DNA of 64,000 nucleotides, from positions 2,852,001-2,916,000 of the forward strand of contig CM057136.1 of NCBI GenBank assembly GCA_029964075.1, in the 5' to 3' direction. Below the pieces are notes generated by a model. It saw nothing but the letters and a program-made list of their open reading frames with translations, was not told the DNA's origin and made no database searches. This stretch comes from Patiria pectinifera. Lineage: Eukaryota; Echinodermata; Asteroidea; Valvatida; Asterinidae. Numbering within the stretch: the stretch's first letter is position 1; every line of letters begins with the position of its first letter. This document shows positions 1 to 12,900 of the stretch, one piece after another. The translations under genes were made by a program, and so were the position numbers.

Positions 1-680
1 CCGTCAAACCATGGCACTTGAGTTGACCTCTGTAACCATTTTAGATCACAGCTCTCAAAGGAAATTTGGTAAAGTGTCTTGACCAAGAACACAAGCACCA
101 TGTTCCCCGTCGGGATTAGAACTGTCCAACCATGGCCCTTGAGTTGACCTCTGTAACCATTTTAGACCACAGCGCTCAAAAGAAATTTGATAAAGTGTCT
201 TGCCCAAGAACACAAGCACCATGTTCCCCATCAGGATTAGAACCGTCAAACCATGGCACTTGAGTTGACCTCTGTAACCATTTTAGACCACAGCGCTCAA
301 AGGAAATTTGGTAAAGTGTCTTGCCCAAGAACACAAGCACCATGTTCCCTGTCAGGATTAGAACTGTCCAACCATGGCCCTTGAGTTGACATCTGTAACC
401 ATTTTAGACCGCAGCGCTCAAAGGAAATTTGGTAAAGTGTCTTGCCCATGAACACAAGCACCATGTTCCCTGTCAGGATTAGAACCGTGTAACCATGGCA
501 CTTGAGTTGACCTCTGTAAGCATTGTAGACGACAGTGCTCAAACGAAATTTGGTAAAGTGTCTTGCCCAAGAACACAAGCTTCATGTTCCCAATCAGGGT
601 TCAAATCTTTATACCATAGCACTTCGGCCAAAACTCTGTAACCGTTATAGACGACAACGCTTAAGGAAATTTGGTAAAGT
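1..680. repeat. Tandem array, about 121-bp unit, five and a half copies
   Basis: The word gaaatttggtaaagtg recurs at 61, 182, 303, 424, 545 and 665, so the period is 120-121 bp. Units differ by a few bases, with the last ones most diverged. The unit contains gtcttgcccaagaacacaag, the conserved segment of the SINE at 1585-1850, so the array seems to be an amplified SINE piece. It lies in the intron left of exon 1 and runs off the window. Confidence 0.93.
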
Positions 681-708
681 AACCCTCCTGATGTTTTAAT
701 TTTTCTAG

Positions 709-906
709 AATGGCTTCACTCCACTTCACATCGCTGCCAAGAAGAATCAGCTGGATGTAGCCACAACTCTACTGGAGTACGGCGCCGATCCTAACACCAT
801 GACCAAACAGGGTATCAGCCCGATCCATCTGGCCTCCCAGGAAGGCCATACTGATATGCTGTCACTGCTGCTGGAGAGAGGAGCTAAACCAGACATTGCT
901 GCCAAA
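709..906 (+). CDS. ANK: Ankyrin exon 1: two ankyrin repeats
   Basis: 198 bp, phase 0 to 0, acceptor ttttctag and donor gtaaga. It encodes 66 residues, exactly two 33-residue ankyrin repeats: [18 protein letters not shown], then [18 protein letters not shown], each with the TPLH-type turn and the following helix pair. This is the part of the membrane-binding repeat stack just before the end of the canonical 24 repeats. Its 3' part has been tandemly copied three times in the intron that follows. Confidence 0.97.
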
Positions 907-3900
907 GTAAGAACCCGACCCCACCCTACCCTAAACCCTCACCCACCTGATCCCCACCCCTACCGATCCTAACTCCATGACCAAACAGGGTATCAGCCCG
1001 ATCCATCTGGCCTCCCAGGAAGGCCATACTGATATGCTGTCACTGCTGCTGGAGAGAGGAGCTAAACCAGACATTGCTGCCAAAGTAAGAACCCGACCCG
1101 ACCCCACCCCACCCCAAACCCTCACCCACCTGATCCCCACCCCTGCCGACCCTAACACCATGACCAAACCGGGGTAGCAGCCTAAACCATCTGGAGGTCC
1201 AGGAAGGCCATACTGATATGCTGTCACTGCTGCCGGATAGAGGAGCTAAACCAGACATCGCTGCCAAAGTTAGACCCTCACCTCTCACCCCCGACCCTAC
1301 CCCAAACCCTCATCCACCTGATCCCCACCCCTGCCGATCCTAACACCATGACCAAACAGGGTGTCAGCCTGATCCATCTGGCCTCCAGGAAAACCCCACT
1401 GATATACTGTCACTGCTGCTGGAGAGAGGAGCTAGACCAGACATCCCTGCCTTCTTAAGAACCTCCTCCTCCCACCTCCTCATCCCCTACCCTCACCTCA
1501 AGAAACCCCTACCCTCACCCACGTGATGCCCAACCCTAACCAATGATCCCTGTTACTTGTGAAAAAAATATTGATTGTAATGCTTATTATATAGCACTTT
1601 CCATCGTATCAACAATCTCAAAGCACTTTACAATTATTCCCCCGTTCATCAGGCCATGAGACCAGGCGGCAGCTGATATCAGCGCACATTCGGTCCTCTA
1701 CCCTCACAGGTACCCATTCATACTCCTGGGTGGAGAGAAGCAATTGTAGTTAAGTGTCTTGCCCAAGGGCACAAACACCATGTTCCTGGCAGGGTTTGAA
1801 CCCACGCACCATCGTACATGGGGCAAACGCTGTAACCACTGAACCATGACATGGCGTGGACCTGTGATGTACATATGGCCAGACTTGTAGTTGATTTGTG
1901 GAGATTGACTTCTTGTGACTTGTGAGAGTTTATGATGACTTATGATAGTCTGTGATGGCTTATGATGGTCTGTGATGGTCTCATTTCAACAAAATCGTCT
2001 CATTTCCTTATTCTCTTCTCTCAACCCAACCTCCCAACCCAGAATGGCCTGACCCCTCTCCATCTGGCTGCTCAGGAGGACCAGCTGGACTGCGCCAAGG
2101 TCCTGGTCAAGAACGGCTCCGGTATCGACCCTCGCACCAAGGCCGGCTACACCCCCCTCCACGTGGCCTGCCACTACGGCAACCTGAAGACGGCCGCGTA
2201 CCTGCTGCAGAACGGAGCGGTCATCCAAGCCAAGACTAAGGTAGGCCAGCAACTCTCATCAGCAAAAACATGTCTTTTACTCTTGACAGGTTGTATCCAG
2301 TTACTAAAGTGACCTCAAAAGAAATATAGACGTTCTGGATTTAGTTATAAGCCCGCCCAGCTTTGGTTTGTTCACCTTTCTCTCATAATACTTCGTGGGC
2401 AATTTCAGCGTTATAAAAGGACTTTGTAATGTCCGTGACAGAACCAATTAACCATGATATCTAATTAATGATTCAGAGAAATGATCCCATTCTCCTAGTC
2501 TGTAATCTCCTTGACTATTACTAGATGATGGATGTATAAGATTTGGAGAAAAAAAAATTCAGGTTTAGGCCAAAACAAAAAAAGTCTCCGGTTTCTGGTA
2601 TGGAGCTTGCCCAAAAAGTGGTGCGGCGACGCGGCTTTTTTTTTTTGTTTACCTGTTTTTTTTTGCTTCAAATGTCGGCTGATGACTACAAATGGTGCCC
2701 GACTAAACTTTGTGCAAATATATGGGAGTCCAGAGAGGCCACATAAAGCTTATTCTCGACCATAACCCAATCTAAAAACACATTAGAATTGTGCAGCAGC
2801 AGGATTCCAGTCAAACCAGTGAGTTTGGCGGTTTTGAGACATCATCTTTCATTGAAAAAAAACGTTTTCATTTTGCCGACGCGCATGGCTACGGCGACGC
2901 GCGCGCATACCAGAAACCGGAGACTTTTTTTTTTTTGGCCTTATTTACTGACTTTTTAAAAGCGCCGTCACGGACATTGCACATCGCTGGAATTACCCTT
3001 CTGACCGAGTTTGACTGAGCTGCCGTGGTCACCTGACCAAACGTCATGATCTGATTGGTCAATATGCAGTGCTGGATTGACAGGCAGATGGAGACCATTG
3101 GTCTTCATCCATATGTGTGCCATGGCAACAACCGTCGCGAACTTGCTTTTTTTCCAAAAGTAGTTGCTTGACTGAATTTAAGTCTTTCATTTCAAAGAAA
3201 CCTGCTGCTTTATTAAGGCTGTGAGTGAATTACAGGGCTACGGCTTTGCAATTACACACATGTCTATGGGAAGCCGCTTCCCATAGACACGTGTGTTACC
3301 ACCAGCCGTACTGAGGGTAAGATGAGCTACAATGATTAACAGTTGCGTGTATAACTGCCTTCAGAGCTTCCTTTTTGCCAAATTAATCTCTAGTTTAACA
3401 TGAAACTTAACCCTAGCCCCCTTGAGTGATTTATTAGGAACCTTTCCTACTCTTGCGAAATCCAACACCATATGGTAAACTCAACACCCAAACTGTTGGA
3501 CTCTGACTATGGTAACCTGCCTGACCCCGTGTAAAGCATAATCAGTTCACTAGCGCAGTACTCACTCCAACAGATTCCATCAAAACATGCAGTTGGATTT
3601 TGAAGGGTTAGGGTGATTAGGGTTAATCTAATGTTCCTTTTCTTTTTGTATCTTGACAGCACGGGCTGACACCACTTCACCAAGCTTCGCAGCAGGGTCA
3701 CGTGGCCATTATCAACCTGCTGCTGACTAAAGGAGCGGACCCCAACGAGACTGCTAACGTGAGTAGTCGGTGGTCTCTAGGAAAAATGGAAAAGTCTTGA
3801 TTTCTTGACCCACACAAACCCCAAATATGCCAATATCAAGTAACTGGTTTTTTTTGCGTCGGGATGATGTAAATCAAATTAGGTTTTTGCCCTTCACCGA

Positions 3901-6900
3901 CGTATAAACACTAATTAAAGCGATACCCGCTGCTATGTACATCAGATTCAAACCAGCCAACCGATCCCGTTAGCTCGGTGGTCGAGTGGTAAGACGTAAG
4001 TCGTGGGTTCGAGTCCCACCCGAGTGATTTTTTCCAACTTTCACTCGAGAGGTAACACACTGAGTATACAGTGTTTATACGTCGGTGAAGGGCAAAAACC
4101 TATTTTGATTAACTGGGTTTTACGATTTCAGTAACACACAGCCCTGTTCCTGTTACGTAAATTGCATGTACTGTTGATTCAGTAGCACCTGTACTACATT
4201 GTATTACATTGTATTACATTGTATTACATTGTATTACATTGTATTACATGATATTACATTGTATTACATTGTATTACATTGTATTACATTGTATTACATT
4301 TTATTACATTGTATTAATTCCCCAATGAATCTGTAAAACCAGAGTGCTCAGGCAGTTTGAGTGGTACACGGAGTAATAGGCAGGGCTGTTTTTGTCGGCA
4401 CTAGGACTATAAATGGATTAAGATATTTTCATGGTCCCCCGATCAGCTGATTTCCTCATTTTTCAAATCACACTTATGCCATTAAAAATTGAAAGTGCTC
4501 AGGCATGGGTGGTACAGGGAGTAACAGGCAGGGCTTTTGTCGGCACTGAGACTATAAATAGATTAAGATATTTTCTTGGTCCTCGGATCAATTGATTTCC
4601 GCATTTTTCACATCACTTTTGTGCAATCAAAAATTGGAAAAACACTGTATAGGGGCTTGTAAAAGCTTGAAATTTCCTCATTTTTGTTACCTCCAGGCAT
4701 GCAACTTTCCTCAGATCCACTGATTTCCTTGGTTTTTTTACTTCTCATGAATGCCATTACAAATTGAAAAATACTGTACAAAGTCTTGTGGGGTTTGGAG
4801 TTTCCTCGTTTTTTTTTCTAAATTCCTAGTTGCATGCCTGTACTTTCCAGTTGTATGATTGGGTAATATTTGATTTGTTTTGTCTCCTTTTCCTTTTCCA
4901 TCACAGAATGGCTACACTGCCCTGGCCATTGCCAAGCGTTTTGGCTACATCTCTGTGGTCAACACCTTGACGACGGTTACCACGGTGGAGACGACTATTG
5001 TTACATCGGTAAGAATCCACATTTTTGAAAGACGGTAGCTTGATAGCTTATTAAAGTGTGATTATATTGTGTCTAGCTTTTATATATTACTAACCTCTTA
5101 ATATAATCTCTCTTTTTTTTCGTATTACTTACATTGTATTACAAAATATATTTTTCTGCATATTGATGGCTTTTTTTGGTTAGAAACACCCCCAGCTTTC
5201 ACACTAAGTAGTGTTCATTGCTTTTTTAGTTTAAATTAATTTCAAGAGCGATTAATGAGTTTACAAAAATGAAAGTTGAACAAAGAAATTAACTGGAGTG
5301 GGGTTCGAACCTGTGATCTCCGAATCGCTGTTTCGGTGCTCTACCAACTGAGCTATCAAGCCCTATGTTGGCGGCTCCCCATTTTGTCAATGTCTTTGTT
5401 CAAGGGTTGCTAGTCAGAAGCCATTAACCCGTATATGCCATGTAGCCAGGGATAACGCCTAAAGTCACAATGCTAGCAACATTAGCAATGCTACAACTGA
5501 GCTATCCAGCCCTGCGTTCATTGTTTATCATTTAAAGGGAATGTACAACATTTGCTTTTGCTGCAATTTTCAGAAATAAATGGATTTGGAGGATTAGTAT
5601 GTTATATAAAATAATGTTAAACTGACTCGTTTCATGTTTTGGGCTTGTAGATGCAGGAAAAAGCAAGAAAACCTATCATGTTCTTGTAGTCTGGTTCCCT
5701 GACCCCACTTAAGATAAAGCGAAGCAATTAATACACTTTGGGGAATTGTGAGGTCAGAGAATCAGTCTAGCAGGCTTGAACCCCTTCACAGGTGTGTGAT
5801 CAATTGCAAAGAAAAGTCAGAATAACTTAATATGAAAAATTAAGAACAGTTTTTGAAAAAAGCCAGTTTTCTCCAACGCTGATCGGCCGACCAGCGTTGG
5901 AAAAATACAGTTTTTCTTGCAAATTTCAGCCCACCAGGAGCCACGATTTTAAAGGATGCTTTAGACTGTCAGTCCCTAACAATTCAGTGAGGTATTTCAT
6001 GGTAATTTGATCATTTCGTTTTTTGATGTTTGCAAATGTTGTATTTTCCCTTTCACAAGTTGACTCTTTTTGTTTATTTTCCAAAACAGCCAACGGATGA
6101 GAAATTAAAAGTCCAGGTCCCCGAGACCATGGTCATTTCCTTCATGTCTGATAACGAAGACGAAGGTAAGTCTATCTGCCTCAGTTTGTTTTTTATTTAC
6201 TTCACGTTCCAAATTTTTGCTAGAATCATGATTTCCATATTTTGGTTTTACTGTGTGAAGCTCATTCATAACAGGCTGAAAACTGATTAAAAAAAATGCA
6301 TGGATTGAATTAAAGAAATGGCGCATTAATTCTATTCTCGTCAAATTTCTTATAAATTTACCGATTTTTGGGAGTTTACCGGGGAAGATGGCCTAGTGGT
6401 TAAGCTTGACGACCAGGGGCAGGGGTTCGAATCCAGCTGCTGGTCATATGTTGTGTCCTTGGGCAAGCCACTTCACCCCAACTTGCCTCTCTCCACCCAG
6501 GAGTATAAATGGGTACCGGCATTAGCTGGGGAGTAACCTGCGACGAACTGGCATCCCATCCAGGGGGGATAGAAATATTCTCAGTTTCAAACTACATTTT
6601 TTGTTCTGAAAAAAAAAATTCATAACTTAAGAAAATTAAAAATAGCTCTTTTTGGAGGATAATTTTACACTTCATTAGATTAAAGATATATTTCAGAGAT
6701 AGTGGAGAAAGTAATTTTGTAAAAATGAATATAAAATAACAGGAATAATAGGATATAATTTGTGCCAGTTGTTGAAGTTAAAACCTAAAATGTGTTGTTT
6801 TTTTTACGTTTTTGGTATTATTTTACCCCTAAACTGGCTGAGTGTGCACCCTTTATTTTGCGAAATAAAAGTTTTCAAAATGGCTGCCTGTGTTCAGCTG

Positions 6901-9900
6901 TGGTTTGATTTGAATGGGTGTGCTGGTTGAAGTAGCCAGATGCCAAAATATTCGTAAATTGATGTTTTACAAAACCGAGAAGTGGATACCTAAAGTTTTG
7001 TGAAATTTTGATGATTATTCCGAAAGATTTCAGTCCCATTTTCTTGAATTGTCAGTTCTTCAGTTAATTCATTTATTGAAAAAAATATAATCTTGAAAAA
7101 TTCATTTTAGTTCAATTCATGAATTATTACAAGTTGTAAACATTCTTGAAACATACCAAAAAATCCTTACAATTGAAAAAAAATACTGACAGTGACATTC
7201 CTGAGAATAAAAAGTCATTTTAAAGTAGAACAACTTTTTTGCTGCGTTTGTAAACCTTTTTCACAGGTCGACAATTCTTTGTCTATAAAGGCCAGCGTAG
7301 GCGGATTTTGTCCTCCTTAGGTGAGATCGGACAAAACAGACAAGAAAAAAACCTCTTCAGCCCTTCCCACTAAAAAAAACAAAAACTAGTCCAAATAACA
7401 TCATTAATATAAGATGAAACGTTTGTGGAACATTATAGAAATAATCGTAGAAACCATGTACTAAAATAATACTCTTATTCCCCTAGATACTTTTTTTTTT
7501 CCTTTTTAGTGTTGGAAAGAAAAACTCAGAAAGAAATCGCAATGTGAATAATGTAGGGCATGAGCAAGATATTTAATGTGAATCCACTGGAGGTTTATTT
7601 CACAAAAGAAATAGTACAACCCTTGGCACGGCTACGGTTTAACACAGCATATCTTGCGATTGTTTGACGACAAAACTGTGCTTGTTTTACAAGTGTCTGT
7701 CGCTTTCTAACCAATTTATTTTTCAATGTTTCGAACTGACAAGCCACAGGTACATTTTAAAACACTTTTAGACAAAAAAAAAATTGGTCGGTCTGGCACC
7801 TAAAAAGATATCTGTGATAGCAGTTGATATCATTTTTGATCAGCATATTTCAGTTTGTGTATTATCTTGAAATGTACCTGGGGTTGTTGTCAGTGAAGAC
7901 TCATATAACAACCTTTGGTTTTTTATGCACTTAGATTTGGTAGGGGCCATCCCATCAACAGGAGCCAACAACCTGTTGATGCGTTGGCCCCGCACCATGT
8001 ATAACCATGGCATTGTTGATTTGATTTTTTGTTAACATCCATTGTTTTACTTCTAGAGCCCAATTTTTGTAGAGACAAATCTGGACCGAATTCGATATGT
8101 TATTTCCGATCCTGTAGTATCAATATTTCCCTTGTCCCATTAACAGTATTAATTGCACTTGACATGTTCTTTCAATATAACTGAAAAATAAACTACACCT
8201 TTCAAATTGTCACTTTCTAAAAAAAAAAAAATCCTTTTGAAGCAACGACAGCCTGCCAGCATTCGCTGCCGAAAAGTGGGCAGTTGTAAGTTTTATACTT
8301 CGAGCAGGAAATCTGAAATTTCACCAAAATATTGACTAATTTTGGCGCATGATCTGTGCATTCCTAAAAAAAAAAAAGTTTTATTCAACTCCTTAGTCAA
8401 TCAAGGTGATTTTTGGACCTTAAATATGTTAAAAGCAAAGCCTGTTGCTTAACTCAACCAATTGTTGGTCTCGTGCAAAGACTCTTTCCATCAATTAGGG
8501 AAAAACATTCATTGACCTGGCACCTTTTGCCCAGTAGGTGGCAGCAGACACCTGCTCTGGTTGGTTGCCAGGCCAACACACTCATATCTTTGTCACATTT
8601 GTAACCAAACATGTAATTTCTTTCCACTGTTCCTACCTCCGTCACACGTCCATCGTGTCTAGAATTAGGCAGTCCTGGTAAGGTCTCAACCCGTCTGTTA
8701 ACGTTTTTGACTTTCTCCGGAATCTATTTCGTCGTATTCGCAAAGTCTGATGTGATTCTGTTGGTATTTTTTGTGTCGGGTGCACCTTTATTTTCTCCCC
8801 TTATCGAAATCCCATTTGCTGTCGTTCTCTCTCTCTCGCTTGGTTGAGCAAGTAAAGGATACTTCAAGAATTCTTAAAACAACAATTTTTCAGAGCATGT
8901 TCAGACAAAGGCAGTATTTTACTGAAGTTCGGTTTGCAGAGATTTGCGCATGACTACCGCACAATCCAGGCGCAGTTGTGTATCTCTTGGCAAAATTACA
9001 AACTTCGTCATTTTTTTTTAGTTCACTCTTAGACTAAACACATCCTAAAACTAAAAAAAATCCCACCTTAGGCCCCCCAACAAATCTTCAGTTTCTGGTA
9101 TGGAGCTTGCCTCAAAAGTGGTGCGGCGACACGGCTTTTTTTGTTGTTTTTTTACTTGTTTTTTTTCTTCAAATGTCGGCTGATGAATGCAAATTGTGCC
9201 CGACTATAAAATTTAGTGCAAAACGTATGGGAGCCCAGAGAGGCCACATAAAGCTTATACTTGATCGTAACCCCATCTAAAAACACTTTAAAATTGTGCA
9301 GCAGCAGGATTCCAGTCAAACCAGTGAGTTTGGCGGTTTTCAGACATCATCTTGCATTGAAAACAAAAACTTTTCAATTTTGCCGACGCGCATGGCTACG
9401 GCGACGCGCGCGCATACTAGAAACCGGAGCCTTTTTTTTGTGGCCTTATCTATTTATGTGCCAGTGCTCACTGCTCAGGATTATCCAATACATTGCACAC
9501 ACCAAGTATCGGAGAGAAAGAAAGACAGATTTTTTTGTTGTCTTGATGACGGCAAGGTTGAAGTATCATGCCTGCGCCTAAATGTGTCCATTCGTCTTTT
9601 TTGTGTGTCCATTTAGCATGAAAGTATACAACATCAGAAATGTATGATTTTAATGGTTCACATTTTTATACCGTCATCCATTTTATTTTGGTTGCATGTT
9701 TCAAAAGCATGTCAAATCCAAATTCATTTATTCTACAATGTTGTGCATCATTTTACAATTCTATTTATATCTTTCGATTCATATTTTAGCATGATGTGAA
9801 TTTGTATCAGAATTTCAAAAAACTTTGTCTCGATTTTTTAAAAGAAAAAACTTTAATATTGTTTTGGATGTCTTTTATTCGATGGTTTTTTATGAATTGA

Positions 9901-12900
9901 TACATTTTTTCCAAGTCAACTTTGAAAGAAAATGTAATAACCTGTCCTTTGTGTCAAGCTTTGTGTTTTGTTTCGGACTTTTCAACACGTACGGTAGGAG
10001 TCTTGTTGAAGCTATGAAAAAAGTCTTGTTAAAGCTTTAAAAAATGGTTTGCTTGAAAAAATGTTGTTCTCCTGGGCATAAGAATACACAGGAGGACCTA
10101 CATTTCTAATCCAAACATTACATTTATATTCTGACCATATTACTGTTATGAATTTTTTTAAAATCCCAGTTACATGTACAAAGGCATACTATGAAAAAAC
10201 CACTCTATTAAATGGCTATTTTCCCCTAACTGTTTTATGTGTGTGGAATTCCATAGTGTTCATAATTGTGACGTTCAACTGTGATTTGTAATTGGCTGTT
10301 CACTGGTCCCAATCCGTAACTGGTACTCAGCCTCCTTGGGTTTAAGGATGTGAAGTTTACACGCTAAACGAAGAAAATTCTAAATCTGTTTGCAAATTTG
10401 ACAAAACGTTTAAACAAAACCTGAATTTAAAAAAAAGACAGACTTGTTCACACAATCTTCCTTTGAGATACATTGCACACAGCACAAATATTTATTGATG
10501 TTTTCAAATTTATTTAATTTACAAAGCTTTAAAAGAACTGCAGATAACTTTCGGGGTATACATTGTACGTAGTTATTGTTTACATTATCAATGCCTGCCC
10601 GCTATTTATTATGTCAATCATTGTTGATTTATCATGTCAATCACGCCGGTCTGCAGACAATATTGGGCGGAAGTCAGCCTTTGTAAAATGGATTTGAACA
10701 TTTCAACGATTCTTAAAATAGTGGCTTAACTTTTACCAAATTAAAGGTAGAGTATATCATTTGCAGCTATCCAAAAAGTAACTGACAAAATTATCGTTGA
10801 AAAACTTACTCGGTTTAAAGATAGTAATGGGACTAAACTCACTGAGAAATGATTATTTCTGGCATGCTGTCATTTTGAAGAAAACAATAAAAGTAGGCCT
10901 CTTCCAAAGATGTGTCTAGTTACGCATTTTTGGAAATTTCTGTTAGCAGTTGGTTTTCAATTTTGAAGGATTCGTGTATGGGTACGCGCAAGCGTTGACA
11001 CGACACATGCACACGCGCGCGCTTGCTGTCATTTGTCAGTTCAGTGTGTGACATCGCATAGCTGCAGTTGGCTGAATGACACATGACACTGCAACTTCAA
11101 AACGTGACACTGCAACTTCTGACTTGAAATTGAGATCCTAGAATATTTTTCTCTCAGAATGTGCAGCATTCACAGAGCTAAAACTTCATCAGGTTGGTTG
11201 TCAGGTACCCATCTTTGGATTTTCAAAGCACGTTTGTTGCTTTAAACAAAAAAAAATGCACAAATGAGAAATGATACAACCCATCTTTAAACTCAAAGTC
11301 ACATCCTGACTTGGGTTACAAGGATAACTCTTACCTTCATTCATTTAATACAATAATATAACATCAGTTGTTACTTCCGCGAACTGTCAGAATTTCATGG
11401 GTTTGATTAAAAAGTCTACAAATTGAAAGTTCGTTGCAAGGTATGCAGGGACCACATGAACATGAATGCATCAGTGTGCATCTTTTCACCATCAACTGTG
11501 TACATTGTAAATGTATACATGTAGATCCATGGTGCACTAGTTTGAAGCTAATCGGGTAACGTTTAGTTTTGGGTGATAACATGTGATTGGTTGCCCTTTA
11601 TTCATGTACATGTAGTGTAGCTCAGACACGCTAAAAGATCCCAAATAAGCCATTCTGTCTAAAATTTTCTAAATAAACCCTCATATATTGACCTGTGGTA
11701 TTCACTACTGATGGTGACCCTTGACCTTAACGACCTTTGACATTTAACATCAACATATACATGTGCGTAACAGAATCTCATCGTCAAACATTACTCACTC
11801 TAAAAATCTACATTACTAAATATCACACAAAACTTTAACAGTGTCCTCTTCAACACACTCACTAATCCCCACATTTCACCTTTGACCCCATGACCTCTGA
11901 CCTTTTGTACGCAGCTGATGACATCTCCATGACTGGGGACAATTCCCTGTTGACCCCGCAAGAGATTAAGACCATGGGAGACGACTCCATGCCCATCGCT
12001 AACCGCAAGTCTTGGGAGGAGGAATGGATGTCCGGAGAACCGGTATTTCTTTCTTTCTTTCTTCGTAGTTTCTTTTTTGTAAAATTAGGACCTATACAGG
12101 ATGAGTAAAAAAATAACGAAACCCAAAGGTCGGGACTATTGTTTTAGTGAAGTTCTGCATGTAGCACTTTCAACATCTAGGATATGAAAGCCCAATTTAA
12201 TAATACGCTTTCTTTTAGTGTAAGAATCATTCAAATCGCTTATGCACTTGTCAAGTGACGGAATTTTAAACACAACCACCGTTTTAAGGTTCTGTCCACG
12301 GATCACAACAAAGTTCAGTGTTCTTTCAGCAAAACGAAAACAAATCACATAGGGATGTGTGTGAATTGTTTTTGTTTTGGTGAAAGAACGCACACCTTTT
12401 TTGTGATCCGTGGACAGAACCTTCAAACGGTGGTTGTGTTTAAAATTCCGTAACGTAAAAAGTACATAAGTGATTTGAATGATTCTTGTACTTAACCCCT
12501 TAAGGACGGGGTATAATGGGGACATTCCTCCACACATAGAGCAAGTGGCCCGCATGACTGCACAGCCTTTGTGTGGTAGCGGGACTGCACAAAAGCAGCA
12601 GCTGTGGAACTACCCACTAGCCGTGTGCCACAGCATACCACAGCTGGCAACTGCATTCCAATGAGGATTAGCGGCCACGGCCATGACCGCTTCCCGTGCG
12701 CATGGAGTTAAAGAAAGCTTATGAATTGGGCTTTCATATCCTAGATTTTGAAAATGCTACATGCAGAACTTCAATGGTCCCAACATTTGGGTTTCGGTTT
12801 TTTTACTCACCCTGTACAGGGTGGTCCAAAAAAACAACGGAATGGCATACTTCCACTACCTTAAGACTCAAACTACCTGTAGCAATGGATGGAGAATCCT

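Larger units (their letters stand above)
6166..11914. other. Intron 5 (5.7 kb)
   Basis: No coding exon seen. It holds the SINE at 6378-6572, a Harbinger-like MITE at 9071-9445, a copy of the dispersed 330-bp repeat at 10741-11082, and tgacc-type words near the 3' end. The stretches 6600-9000 and 9450-10700 are AT-rich with nothing recognisable. Confidence 0.85.

Noticed and set aside
964..1087. Copy 2 of the exon-1 fragment as a real alternative exon
   Set aside because: It keeps the frame and a donor, but the sequence just before it (C-rich, without AG) offers no 3' splice site.
5281..5365. A tRNA gene on the minus strand
   Set aside because: The D and T arms look right, but the acceptor stem does not pair, the base before the anticodon is C, and the piece is embedded in a repeated SINE.
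5873..5904. Hairpin tccaacgctgatcggccgaccagcg
   Set aside because: Short isolated palindrome in an intron; no relative seen and no function suggested.
12136..12555. 139-residue minus-strand open frame
   Set aside because: Lies wholly within the palindromic mariner-like element; no transposase motif or similarity.
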